Below, piece after piece: positions 1-9,300 of a stretch of DNA of 28,134 bases. The first letter of the stretch is position 1. The number at the start of each line of letters is the position of its first letter. The notes under the pieces are model-generated. The model worked only from the letters and a program-made list of their open reading frames with translations. It was not told the DNA's origin and made no database searches. The position numbers and the translations under genes were made by a program. The DNA comes from Euprymna scolopes (taxonomy: Eukaryota; Mollusca; Cephalopoda; Sepiida; Sepiolidae): positions 101,215,375 to 101,243,508 of the forward strand of contig CM044505.1 in NCBI GenBank assembly GCA_024364805.1, in the 5' to 3' direction.

Positions 1-453
1 TTTTTTTTTTTTTTTTCTGATGTGAAATGCATACGTGATTGATGTTAACGTATTTGCAGCATCCTTAATACTGAAAAAGAAGTGTCTTTGTGCTGCTTAT
101 TACTGTGAGGTTAAAACATGAAATTAAATTTCAGTGAAAATAAAGGGTATAAGTCTAGTATACGGAATAGTGGATAATCATAAAACAGACTAGTAAAACT
201 CATAACCCAAACACATCTCTAAATCCAACAATTATTTCAGTTGATTCCAATGACTTTAATCTTTGGTGTAAACGGGTTTTATTGAACAGAAACAGATACC
301 ATTATACAAGAAACAATCGATGGTGATCCTGAAACTAAAGGAGAGAGTATGAGGAAAACAAGGGAATATGTCCACCCTCTCCTCTCTCTTCGCCTCATAT
401 CCTTTCCTTTCAAAAGTTAAGTAAAATAAGATTTTCAAAATTTTTATTCCAAC
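1..453. other. Unassigned AT-rich sequence
   Basis: The window opens with a run of T. The rest is AT-rich with only short open frames and no recognisable protein motif, RNA fold or repeat family. Confidence 0.5.
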
Positions 454-891
454 TAGTGTTGGGTCGATTAATCGGAATCGGAATCGGGGAAAATCGGAAC
501 TTTTTTTGGGGTATCGGAATTGGAAAATTTTTTCTCCCTATTTTCCGATATCAAACATGATCCTTTTATATGTATTTTTAAAAATTTAATTTTACATTGC
601 TGGTACTAAAATGCTGAATATTTATTGATTTTATATTCTCAGTAAAACTACAATCTATAGATCCAAGTATCAATGTAATGTTGGCGAAAATATAAGCACA
701 TATAATATTGGTATTTACGGTAATTCGGAAATTAAAAATAAAAATAATAAAACAACAACTTTATAGCTAAATATTTTAAGGTTTTAAAAGAATCAGAGTT
801 GGAATCGGTAATTGCATCTGAAGCAGAAATTTAGTAAAGAATCAGTAATTGTATGGAAAACGAGAAAAATATTGGAATGGTTCCATCACTA
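454..891. mobile_element. hAT-like non-autonomous element (MITE)
   Basis: A 438-bp segment starts TAGTGTTGGGTCGATT and ends ATGGTTCCATCACTA. The reverse complement of the right end begins TAGTGATGGAACCATT, so the ends form an imperfect inverted repeat sharing TAGTG-TGG and a later C-ATT. It is flanked by attccaac (446-453) and atttaaac (892-899), which agree at six of eight positions, as expected for an aged 8-bp hAT target duplication. GAATCGG-type words recur near the left end, like subterminal motifs. There is no transposase frame. The hAT assignment rests on end sequence and duplication length and is an inference. Confidence 0.55.
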
Positions 892-970
892 ATTTAAACA
901 TCTGTTCAAATATTTAATTTCGAGTATAAACATTATTATTCACAGGTTTAGTATTTCTTCATCCAGAAAG

Positions 971-1399
971 TCCACCTGTCTGTTTAAGTGTATATATGTA
1001 TGTTTATATGTTTGCTTAAGACTTTCAACAGATGTGATGGATTTTCACGAGATCAGTATTGTTTTGAAGCTTGACACTTTGGACGACAAATATTAAAAAA
1101 AATTGGCTAAAAACATTAAATCCTTCACCTTCAACTGGGCACTTTTCTACAGGGAGGGGCCGCTTTTTTCGCCGATATTTTCGAAAGTCATCTCCTCTTT
1201 TCGATTGTCTAGCCTTAATTTAAACCTACATCACTTTCGGTTTGGTGATGGACGCAACAGTAAAGATGTTACATTTTTTTTAAATTCTCTTTCTTTGCCT
1301 CCTTCGCAGTACAGGTCCTAGCCTGACTGCCAACTACGACTTTTTCTTTGCTCAATACACACCTTCAAACACCCGGGCAACTCCGGGCACCCAGGCTAG
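971..1399 (+). mobile_element. Non-autonomous Helitron, copy 1 of a tandem pair
   Basis: It begins TCCACCTGTCTGTTT and ends with the hairpin CCCGGGCAACTCCGGG, eight bases, then CTAG (1396-1399) followed by T. A TC start, a GC-rich hairpin shortly before CTRR, and no terminal inverted repeat or target duplication are Helitron hallmarks. The base before TC is G rather than the usual A. The whole 429-bp unit is similar to the next unit. There is no Rep or helicase coding, so it would depend on an autonomous partner. Confidence 0.75.
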
Positions 1400-1412
1400 T
1401 CAATAATATAAA

Positions 1413-1827
1413 TCCTACCTGTCTGTTTAAATGTATGTATGTATGTTTGCCTAAAACTTTCGACAGAGGCGACGGATTTTCACAAAATCAGTATCATTTT
1501 GAAGCTCGATCCTTCGGACGACAAATATCGAAAAATTGGCTAAAACATTAATTCCTTCACCCTCAACTGGACACTTTTCTACAGGGAGGGGTCGCTTTTT
1601 TGCCGATATTTACGAAAGTTATCCCCTCTTTTTGGTTGACTAACCTTAATTTAAACATTCGCCACTTCTGGTTTGGCGATGGGCTCAACAGCAAAGACGT
1701 CACAATTTTTTTTTCAGGTTCTTTTCCTCCTTCACGGTATGGGTTCGAGCCTGCCTGCCTAATACCACTTTTGTTTTTCGCAACACACACCTCCAAACAT
1801 CCGGGAAACATCGGGCACCCAGGCTAG
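1413..1827 (+). mobile_element. Non-autonomous Helitron, copy 2 of a tandem pair
   Basis: This 415-bp unit begins TCCTACCTGTCTGTTT after an A (1412) and ends with a decayed hairpin (TCCGGGAAACATCGGG), eight bases, CTAG (1824-1827) and T. It therefore sits between A and T, the classic Helitron target. It aligns with the 971-1399 unit along its full length in the same orientation, with a 13-bp spacer between them. It contains GGTTCGAGCC near 1742, matching a pol III B-box; the equivalent site in copy 1 is decayed. Open frames on either strand have no recognised protein similarity. Confidence 0.75.
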
Positions 1828-2710
1828 TTTAGAATAATGGTTAAAATTTGAATCTGACCAGAAATGAAATGCATTCATTTCACATAAAACTTTCACTTTT
1901 ATGCATCCAATAGTGAGACAGCGATGAAATTGTGGTGGCCATTAGCATTTTTCTTATTAATAACAAATGAAAGGAACGATGTGATTGGCTAAGACACATA
2001 GCTGATTAGTCAATGAAAAACTGTAAATCTAGAATTTTGTCTTACTAAAGGAAATGTTGGGCCGGATATAATATATAATCTATGAAATAGATTAGAATTA
2101 CAAATTTGGTTTGCATATGTCAAATATTTAGGCAACATGCATAGACTATGCTTGAGTAAGAAGCTGGAAATAAAATTTTTTAAGATTCTCCCAAATTTAC
2201 TAAACTGTAGAAGCAAAATAACACCTAACTGGAGATATAATATACTTCATTTTAGGATAACTATAGGCATAACAAATAAATAAAATAAAATAAATCAATA
2301 TCTAAAGCAGCAACGAATAAAAAAAAAAGAATAGAAAAAATATTTCAATCACGCACATAAGGTCACCTATCAATTTGACACCCTTACACAAAAGATGCAC
2401 CACACTAAAGGAGAAGAAAATGTATCAGGTAGAGGTCGACCAGGTAAGTGTTCGAGAGAAGCTCAGCAATTGCTTACCAAACTCCTCTGTCAGTTTTTAG
2501 TCTACCGATATGAAACTTAATATATAAGGTATTTGAACCCATGTAAAACTTTATATTTTGGGTTTTAGCTGGGGAAAATCGGTGCAAAAGGTGCAAAACA
2601 AATGAAATTTGCCAGGTGAAGGTTCAACGACGATATTAGGAATATTCATGCATAATGTAATAGCTATTGGTTCATGTTTTAATTTTTAGCCTTGCAGCAA
2701 ACATTTCTTT
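1828..2710. other. Unassigned AT-rich sequence
   Basis: No gene or repeat family was recognised. There are short A runs and AT-rich stretches around 2280-2345. The short open frames have no motifs. Confidence 0.45.
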
Positions 2711-2910
2711 ATAGCTCAGGCATTAAGGTCAAAGGAAAACGTAAATCATAAGCTAAACGTTTTGGTTTTGATTCTTGGTGGTGGTCATTTTTTTTTTTTT
2801 TAATTTTTAAATCATTACTATATATTGGATCCAATATAATATAATAATAAATACGAAATCTGCATTAATCAAAATATCATATTTAAGCGTATTTTATGAC
2901 TGGGTAATGT
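2711..2910 (+). repeat. Decayed tRNA-like SINE, copy 1
   Basis: It begins ATAGCTCAGGCATTAAGG, resembling a pol III A-box, then has TTTGGTTTTGATTCTTGG where a B-box would lie. From the B-box region onward it aligns with 7085-7282: a TCATTTT stretch, ATCATTACTATATAT, then a 3' part ending in TTTAAGCGTATTTTATGAC. The relation is clear only by comparing the two copies; this one alone would not be called. Confidence 0.5.
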
Positions 2911-2924
2911 CAGGCGGCCTACTA

Positions 2925-2925
<1 letters not shown>

Positions 2926-3022
<97 letters not shown>
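2926..3022. repeat. (TA)n microsatellite
   Basis: About 97 bases of nearly pure TA dinucleotide with one interruption (AAA near 3003). Long frames across it on both strands encode only alternating Tyr-Ile and are artefacts. Confidence 0.97.
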
Positions 3023-3450
3023 TGCCTGGACAAAAAGTTTTGCAACACTTTTATGTTTTATTACGAAGGTTAAAATCAAGATATTTTAAAGGTACTACAC
3101 CTCATGCCTAGAACCTTATTTCAATTTTGATCAAAACCCATTACATGATTTTCATTCTAGAAAATGTTTAAAATTAAAGCTTAATTGGTTTAATGGGTTG
3201 TTAAGAAGAAATTTAAAAATCTCGCTTAAATGACATTTAATGATTATGGATAAAATTTAATGCAAATCGGAAATATTTAAATTTTCAAATTAATACTTTC
3301 TTCACCTAGGTAAATAATATTTCTATTAAATCAATTTATTTTCTATTTTTTCTTTTTATTGAGTTATTGTGCATTTGCCTTAATTAGTTAATTTGATAAA
3401 AAAAAGTATGTTTTTTCATTTGTTGGAAACACAAGAAATTGATAATTTGC
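3023..3450. other. Unassigned AT-rich sequence with a possible transposon end
   Basis: The sequence just after the TA tract includes TGGACAAAAAGTTTTGCAAC, which resembles a Tc1-like terminal repeat. No matching opposite end or transposase is visible. The remainder is AT-rich and unassigned. Confidence 0.35.
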
Positions 3451-3507
3451 CATCATCGTCATTGTCGGTTTAATGATCATTTCACATGCTGACATGTGTT
3501 GAACGGC
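3451..3507 (+). repeat. Degenerate CATCATC-headed cephalopod repeat
   Basis: CATCATCGTCATTG is followed by TTTAATGATCATTTCACATG, then CTGACATGTGTTGAACGG. This resembles a dispersed repeat I recall as common in octopus DNA (CATCATCATCG, TTTAACGTCC, then CATGCTGGCATGGGTTGGACGG). This copy is short and mutated. The match is from memory. Confidence 0.5.
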
Positions 3508-3951
3508 TTTTAGAAATCGACTTCCAAACTAATCTACCTCTGATCAGGTCTTTACTTTCTCTCAAGTCACTCCTTACCAATTTTTCCTGTCGTTTTCATT
3601 GGTCTTACCCTTCCAACGGATCCTGTTACCTCAACTGTACTACATATACTAACTCATTCTTTCAAAGTAGCCATACCACCGAAATCTCCTGTTCTGCAAA
3701 TATCTCCTCATGCTGTCCAGGTTTAATGTTCCTCTGAGATCAACAGACTTTAAGACTCACATTAGACATCTATTGTATCATTTTAATAAAAAAAGTAAAG
3801 TAAAAACATAAAGCCTCCTATTTTTTAATTAAAAAGATTGAAGAGCTACGAATACAGGAGTAGTACCATTAAAATGAGGGACTATTTGTGCTCCAAAATT
3901 TATTTTTCTACGTAATCTCAACTATTCTCACTACACTTTTAGTGGGGTAGT
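3508..3951. other. Unassigned sequence left of the LTR element
   Basis: A plus-strand 83-codon frame starts in the preceding repeat and has no recognised motif. The piece around 3735-3800 reads RSTDFKTHIRHLL in one frame, loosely like the C-terminus of a LINE protein, but this is too short to call. Confidence 0.35.
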
Positions 3952-4295
3952 TGTACCCCAGCTAATTATTTATCTTTTAGAACCCTCGATAAAAACGACA
4001 AACTCCTTTTAACATTAAACATTTGCAAGTATTTATTCAACGGGATAATAGTGGTGGAGCTCGAAGTTATTGAGTCAGGTCCACGTCGGACTGTCGGTGC
4101 TGGGTGAGGAGGAGAGGAAGGTGTGTCTTCGCTCGCGGCTCTGTGCTGACTGTTGGATGTCCCCTGCACTCTTTTTGGGGACAGTAGGATCAATGCGTCC
4201 TGCCTGTCGATTGGCCAGTCTATGGCCGAAGAACTTATAGGGAAGCATTGATCCGCCAGAGAGTATAGTTCATTAGGGGGGGGGGGGTTGCTACA
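3952..4295 (-). repeat. 3' LTR of the gypsy remnant
   Basis: A 344-bp block bounded by TG and CA on both strands (plus strand TGTACCCC to GCTACA). It contains AATAAATACTTGC on the minus strand, a plausible polyadenylation signal. A poly-G tract lies near its right edge. The last 145 bp recur at 6124-6262. Confidence 0.75.
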
Positions 4296-4762
4296 TCACC
4301 CCCTGCTTAGGCGGAAAGCCGATAAAGAAGAAATGTAGCAGTTGTTAAGAGAGAAAAAAAATGTTCACAAAAGTTGTTTTTTATGAGAAAATGTTCTTGC
4401 TTTTCAGTGAAAAGCTGGGTTTTCATGCTGAGGATGAAGAAAAAGGATTTTATTTTATTTTTTTATAAAAGAAGAAAATGTCTTTGTGCAAAAAAAATTT
4501 TGTGTGAGGAAAAAAAATTTTTTTTTTTTATATATAAATTTTTTTTTTTTATATATAAAGTCTTGCACAACTTCTTTGGCCAATGCACTCTACGACTACT
4601 ACGCGTGGTAGTAACGTAGTTGTCTGCATTGGGAGTACTTGCTTCAGGTGTATGTTGATGATGCATGTATGTAGGGGGAATGTGTGGCTCTTGCGTTTTC
4701 GTGTCCAGAAAGGCTTTTTTTTATTCTGTCAATAGAGACAGTTTCTCTTTTACCACTGATGT

Positions 4763-6220
4763 CTATGGTGAAAAGTTTGTTAGCACGTGATAAGGACCGG
4801 TATAAGGTGGAGTAAGAGGGGCTTTCACAGAGTCCTTCCTAAGGAAAACGTGAGTCCAAGACGAAATGTCCTTTGAGACCGAAGATTTTATGGTCTGTTC
4901 TCTAGTATGCATAGGTGGGAGCTTATTGAAATAAGCTCGTAGTCTGTCAATATACAGAGCTGAATCCATTTGTGCAGACTCTATCAGGCTCAGCATTTGA
5001 CCTGGCAACGATAGAGGTGTACCATGAACTAGTTCGGCTGGAGAGTATCCCAGGTCCTCTTTAATGGCAGCACAACAGCCTAAGAGAACAACAGGTACGT
5101 ATTTGTTCCATCTCTGTTGATCAGGATAAGCACGTAGTACAGCTTTTAATTGGCGATGGAAGCGCTCTATCATCCCGTTCGAAGCTGGATGATAGCTTGT
5201 TGTGCGAATACGTTGGATCCCTAGAATTCTGGAAAGTTCCTGGAATAGGTGGGATTCAAACTGTGCACCACGATCCGTGGTTACAGTGGTGGGAACTCCA
5301 TAACGCGATATCCAGCCTGATATAAGGGCTCGCGCTACGGACTCAGCCGAAATGTCTGTGAGGGGAATGGCCTCAGGCCACCGTGTGAAACGGTCTATGC
5401 AGGTCAGGAGATAAGTAAATCCCTGACTGACCGGCCATGGTCCAACCAGATCTATGTGAACATGGCTGAACCGAGCGTCTGGGGTGCTGAATGTTCCTAG
5501 GGGTGCACGGATATGCTTGTGCACCTTTGACTTTTGGCAGGATACACAGGAACGTGTCCAGGCAGTGATATCACGCCTCATATTTGGCCAGAAAAATCTA
5601 GTTGTAATCAGCTTCACTGTGGCTTTGCATTCGGGGTGTGCCAGATTGTGTAGGGTGTCAAAAACAACTCTACGATGAGTCATTGGAACTAGTGGTCGAG
5701 GTGAATCCGTTGCAGTGTCACAAATGATCTGTGTGCCTGAAGTAGGCACAGACAGGTATGCGAATTTGCAAGTTGCAAATTCAGGTGACGATGGATTCAA
5801 AGTGTCCAGACTTGGCTGGTCTAGGGCCATTTGCTGTAAGTCGATATCCGATGGTGAGGACAGAGAATTAACGGGAAGGCGAGACAAAGCATCTGCCGCA
5901 GCATTCTGTTCACCGGTAATATGTCGGATATCGCTAGTAAATTGTGAAACAAAATCCAAGTGGCGAGTTTCACGGGGAGAATATTTGTCTGGCTTAGCAC
6001 GCAGTGCGTATGTAAGCGGACGGTGATCGGTGTAGATCGCGAATTGACGGCCCTCGAGTGAATGTTGGAAGTGTTTCACTGTGAGGTACATTTCTAGGAG
6101 TTCGCGGCCAAACATGCTGTAACGTTGGATGTCCCCTGCGCTCTTTTTGGAGACAGTAGGATCAATGCGCCCTGCCTGTCGATTGGCCAGTCTATGGCCG
6201 AAGAACTTATAGGGAAGCAT
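4763..6220 (-). pseudogene. Fossil gypsy pol fragment: RNase H and integrase
   Basis: A 485-codon frame on the minus strand. About the first 33 residues derive from the terminal repeat. RNase H follows (about 34-115, with [11 protein letters not shown] and AAADALSR), then an HHCC zinc-binding domain with HNLAHPE and CVSCQKSK, then the integrase core with [15 protein letters not shown] and [11 protein letters not shown] supplying the D, D and E, and a C-terminal part with [17 protein letters not shown]. These domains cleave the RNA strand of the hybrid and insert element cDNA. A complete pol would also carry protease and reverse transcriptase, so this is only the distal part of a fossil. Further pol-derived sequence lies to its left, before the 3' LTR. 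Confidence 0.9.
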
Positions 6221-6262
6221 TGATCCGCCAGAGAGTATAGTTCATTAGGGGGGGGTGCTACA
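6124..6262 (-). repeat. Partial LTR at the right end of the gypsy remnant
   Basis: It is nearly identical to 4151-4295 apart from about four substitutions and a shorter G run, in the same orientation. It ends GCTACA like the left copy, so it represents the outer part of the element's 5' LTR. Confidence 0.8.
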
Positions 6263-6489
6263 CACTTTTGTCAAGAATTCAATGACACATATCTGTTTCT
6301 GATGCATGTCCATGACGGAGGTTGATTTCTAAAAGTTTCACACCGTCAATATCTGCAACAGAGAGATTAAAATTTAGGTGATTAATGCATAAGTTCAGCC
6401 ACCATAACAATGCAATTTGCAATCCCCTCTGATCCATTTGAGTGGAATTAAAAAGTAGGAGGTATTACTTTTGGAACGCTGCTCGTAAT
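6263..6489. other. Unassigned spacer
   Basis: Between the gypsy remnant and the RTE scrap. Nothing was recognised. Confidence 0.4.
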
Positions 6490-6725
6490 ATTATTTCTAT
6501 ACATGCAACGCATATCTCCACTCACACTGGCCAGGTTTTACTTCCATACACATTGACTCTCTTCCCACATGCCCAATAAACTCTTTTTTTTTTTGGTAGA
6601 CAGTAGCCACTATGCTGGTTAGTAATGGCAGAAATTCTCTGACTTATTCCATCCTCTCCTAACTCTTGCAATTTCATCAGTATCTGCTAGTGTGCCTTAG
6701 TGTCACCTAGGTAACAAAACTTCTA
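6490..6725 (-). pseudogene. RTE-type LINE reverse transcriptase scrap (C-terminal part)
   Basis: On the minus strand, pieces read KFCYLGDT (near 6700), then EIARVRRGWNKSENF, then RVYWACGKRVNVYGSKTWPV, in different frames and with stops. This order matches the post-catalytic region of RTE-like reverse transcriptases (FCYLGD, RVRxAWxKF, VYGSETW). A run of A (plus-strand T run near 6585) interrupts it. It is a dead fragment with no poly-A tail or target duplication visible. I recognised the family from memory of mollusc RTE proteins. Confidence 0.6.
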
Positions 6726-6923
6726 AAAAACCTCGATAGTCTTTAATATTTAAAAACAGTGAATGTATGTATGTGTGTCTGTCTGTGTGTAAATATTTAA
6801 CAGATAAACTATTAAACTACTGGTCACATAACACTGAAATTAACAGGAAATAGTAATCAAACACCAAAGACGGTTTATAATGAGTAAAATCTTTGTTTGG
6901 ATGGATGAATAACGCGTACAGAA

Positions 6924-6969
6924 GTCGGCAAGTTGAAATGCAAAATGTTCATTTCTTCAACTTGCCGAC
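6924..6969. repeat. Short perfect stem-loop
   Basis: GTCGGCAAGTTGAA (6924-6937) is the exact reverse complement of TTCAACTTGCCGAC (6956-6969). An inner ATG/CAT pairing and a GAA bulge extend the stem around a loop of about 9 nt. No flanking element explains it. Confidence 0.75.
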
Positions 6970-7043
6970 ATTTCTATTAGTTTGTGCATGCATTAACTAA
7001 TCACTGCTAAAAGTGATTTAATTTTATAATTTTCTTATCTATT

Positions 7044-7144
7044 TGTTGAGCTAACTCAAACGGTAGAGAACGCGGCTGGAGTGCTAAATATTTTGGTTTC
7101 AATTCTAGCTGATGGCACTAAGTCATTTTATTACTTTTAAAATC

Positions 7145-7198
<54 letters not shown>

Positions 7199-7285
7199 CA
7201 ATAGAGAATTTGCTTTGTAATAATAGATACAAAATCTGTGTGAATTAAACTATATTTAAGCATATTTTACGACCGACAATGATAT
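7044..7285 (+). repeat. tRNA-like SINE, copy 2, with internal TA tract
   Basis: The head resembles a tRNA: GAGCTAACTCAAACGGTAGAG (A-box region, GGTAGAG kept), then TTTTGGTTTCAATTCTAGC in the B-box position, then GATGGCAC. The body (AGTCATTTTATTAC, CAGTACTATATAT, later ATATTTAAGCATATTTTACG) aligns with 2711-2910. A 44-bp TA tract occupies the site where copy 1 has only ACTATATATTGG. This is a pol III-type retroposon relic, not a working tRNA. Confidence 0.6.
7150..7193. repeat. (TA)n microsatellite inside SINE copy 2
   Basis: A pure TA dinucleotide tract of about 44 bases. Confidence 0.97.
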
Positions 7286-7325
7286 TTAATTTTATCTTTA
7301 ATATTTACTAAACTTTTATTAAAAA

Positions 7326-7805
7326 TCTCTACTATTATATGAAAGGAACTTTGTCAATGTGTGTGTGGGTTTGTTCTTTAAGGACTCCAAAACGGCTGGG
7401 CTGATTTTTTTTATAGTTAACACGAAGGTACTTTATGTGCCTGGCAGTGTTCTCAGATAGTTTTTGTATTGGAATGCCTTCGATAAGTATCGATAATCAA
7501 AATAATCCAATGGAAGAAGGAACAGGTGATTTTGACCAAAGTTAACACCTTACACTTTACTAATATCACAAGTGCTTTTGAGAAGTTTTATTACCCCACA
7601 ACCAGAAAGACCTAGCATATAAAATCAACAGTAGGCTTTTTGCTAGGACCGAGGCGCATTCAAAATATTTCTGTTTAGAACACAATTGAAGCATGATTCT
7701 TAAACGTTTGCATTTGAAACTTTAATTCAAGCGATTATATATAAAAAATAATTTTATGAAATTAACAGTAGGTTCTCTACAGTGCAATGAAAACTACAAT
7801 GCAGG
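7326..7805 (+). mobile_element. Helitron 5' part / dispersed repeat, copy 1
   Basis: It begins TCTCTACTATTATATGAAAG directly after an A, like Helitron 5' termini I know from other animals, followed by CCAAAACGGCTGGGCTGAT. From about 7431 to 7800 it aligns with 15659-16035 (shared words include TTCGATAAGTATCGATAATC and AAGTTTTATTA). Copy 1 thus supplies the 5' end and copy 2 the 3' end of one family. No coding region. The similarity stops just before the foldback element at 7816. Confidence 0.6.
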
Positions 7806-7815
7806 GTTTATAAAA

Positions 7816-8742
7816 CTTTTTGGTGCAAGTCTATAAATGGTCCACAAGTAATCTTTTTTACTATAAAAATCTGAAAAAAATCTTTATAAAGTACGTACTT
7901 GTCACTGCATGAAAATATATTTCAAATATTATGAGACATTTTATCGAAGAAAAACTTCATGCCATCTTGTTTTTGAATGATACACTGCTAGCGACACCTA
8001 TTGGGAATGTTTGGAAGATAAGATGAGCAAGGGGCAGACAATCGACTGTCCACGCTATAGAAAAAAAAACTTGGAAAATTAAGACATTTATAAATTCTTG
8101 AGGATGTTGAAAACGAAAATAACGTTTAAAATTCCAGCAAATGAGTAGTTTCCAAGATATGAAGAATTTTACGTAAATTGAGCACCCACACGTTGACGCT
8201 ACTCCAACAAAAATTCGGCAAATGTGTATTTCAGCAGCGTAAATTCAAGTTTTACACTAGTGGTGGCCATAAAGTAGGTGATCATTATATGTTAAATTAT
8301 TATAGTAAAGTGATCCCCCACTTTCTTTAAACTAACATTTCTTCATATCTTGGAAACTACTTGTTTGCTGGAATTTTAAACGTTATTTTCGTTTTCAACA
8401 TCCTCAAAAACTTATGTCTTAATTTTCCAAGTTTTTTTTTTTCTATAGCGTGAAAAATCAATTGTCTGCCCCTTGCTGATCTTATATTCCAAACATTCCC
8501 AATAGGTGTCGCTAGCAGTGTATCATTAAAAAACAAGATGGCGTGAAGTTTTTCTTCAATAAAATGTCTCATAATATTTGATTTTCTTAAATAAAAAAAA
8601 ACTACTTGATCGATTTACGTGATTTTTGGAATATGACATTTTCATGCAGTGACAAGTACATACATTATAAAGATTTTTTTCAGATTTTTATAGTAAAAAA
8701 ATTACTTGTGGACCACTTATAGACTTGCACCAACTTTTTTAC
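7816..8742. mobile_element. Foldback element with about 0.35-0.4 kb inverted repeats
   Basis: The left arm (about 7816-8167) is the reverse complement of the right arm (about 8338-8742). Shared landmarks are GGTGCAAGTCTATAA, GGTCCACAAGTAAT, AATGATACACTGCTAGCGAC and GTTTCCAAGATATGAAGAA. In the inner 235 bases I count roughly one difference per 15. The right arm has about 60 bases absent from the left. The loop is about 170 bp and unrelated. TTTATAAAA occurs at 7807-7815 and 8743-8751, a candidate 9-bp target duplication. A 71-codon minus-strand frame in the right arm has no recognised motif. It could be a MITE or foldback transposon; the superfamily is undetermined. Confidence 0.75.
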
Positions 8743-8751
8743 TTTATAAAA

Positions 8752-9233
8752 TTTTATTAACTCACGTCTTGTGATCTGATTTCAGAATTTTATTTTTTAT
8801 TTTTTTACTCGTACGATCTGACTTCAATCTTGAACTTTTTGGAATTGTCATCTTGTCTTCAAAAATAACATGAAATGTTCGTATCCAGTTTAATCACATT
8901 TCTGAAACGTTCACAACCAGTTAAATAAAAATAAAGTAATATCTTTTGGAACTTGTTTTTTTGGTTCAAATTTACTCTATCTGAAATACCAAATATAATT
9001 ATTATACCTTTTTTCTTTTTTTCAGCAGATGGATTTGATTAGTAAAGAAAACACAAGTCAAACATGTACTTCAATAGCAATTTCCTCTTCATGTCATGTG
9101 AGAAAGAGATGGGAACTAACTGGAATGAACTTCAAACATATTAGCTTCAAACATCTGCTTCTGTGAATTTTTGGATTTGAGTCTATTTATTAAATGAGAT
9201 TGATTAGGAAATGAGGTTAATCTCATATTGTTA
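8752..9233. other. Unassigned AT-rich sequence
   Basis: No open frame of note and no recognised repeat. Confidence 0.4.
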
Positions 9234-9300
9234 CTAGCAGGACTACCCAGCGTTGCCCAGAGCAAAAATGTAACTTAACTTCTATCCTTCACTCTTTTTT
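9234..9300 (-). mobile_element. Helitron 3' terminus (minus strand)
   Basis: On the minus strand it reads CTGGGCAACGCTGGG, eight bases (TAGTCCTG), CTAG, then T: the hairpin-spacer-CTAG-T architecture seen at 1399 and 1827. The element would extend rightward from 9234, but I could not find its 5' end, so only the terminus is annotated. Confidence 0.65.

Larger units (their letters stand above)
3952..6262 (-). mobile_element. Ty3/gypsy LTR retrotransposon remnant
   Basis: A broken LTR retrotransposon read right to left. Its 3' LTR (3952-4295) begins TGTAGC and ends GGGTACA on the minus strand, with an AATAAA-like signal inside. It is preceded by a purine-rich tract (minus strand, CCTAAGCAGGGGGTGA). 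The right end carries a partial LTR (6124-6262) matching the outer part of the left one with about four substitutions plus a G-run length difference, which suggests a fairly recent insertion. Between them lie RNase H and integrase coding; gag, protease and the main reverse transcriptase are not present. The pol style suggests the CsRn1-like gypsy group, recalled rather than searched. No clear 4-6 bp target duplication was found. Treat as a fossil. Confidence 0.88.

Noticed and set aside
971-1827. CRISPR-like or satellite array
   Set aside because: Only two long units with transposon ends; no short regular repeats and spacers, and this is animal DNA.
3023-3060. Tc1-like terminal repeat after the TA tract
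   Set aside because: No opposite end or transposase found; similarity is short and the flanking TA cannot be told from the microsatellite.
2894-3089. Overlapping frames of alternating Tyr-Ile on both strands
   Set aside because: Pure translation of a TA microsatellite.
5484-6026. Plus-strand frames opposite the gypsy pol
   Set aside because: Antisense shadows of the conserved RNase H and integrase frame.
8357-8572. 71-codon minus frame in the foldback right arm
   Set aside because: The counterpart in the left arm is not open and there is no motif; it follows from the repeat.
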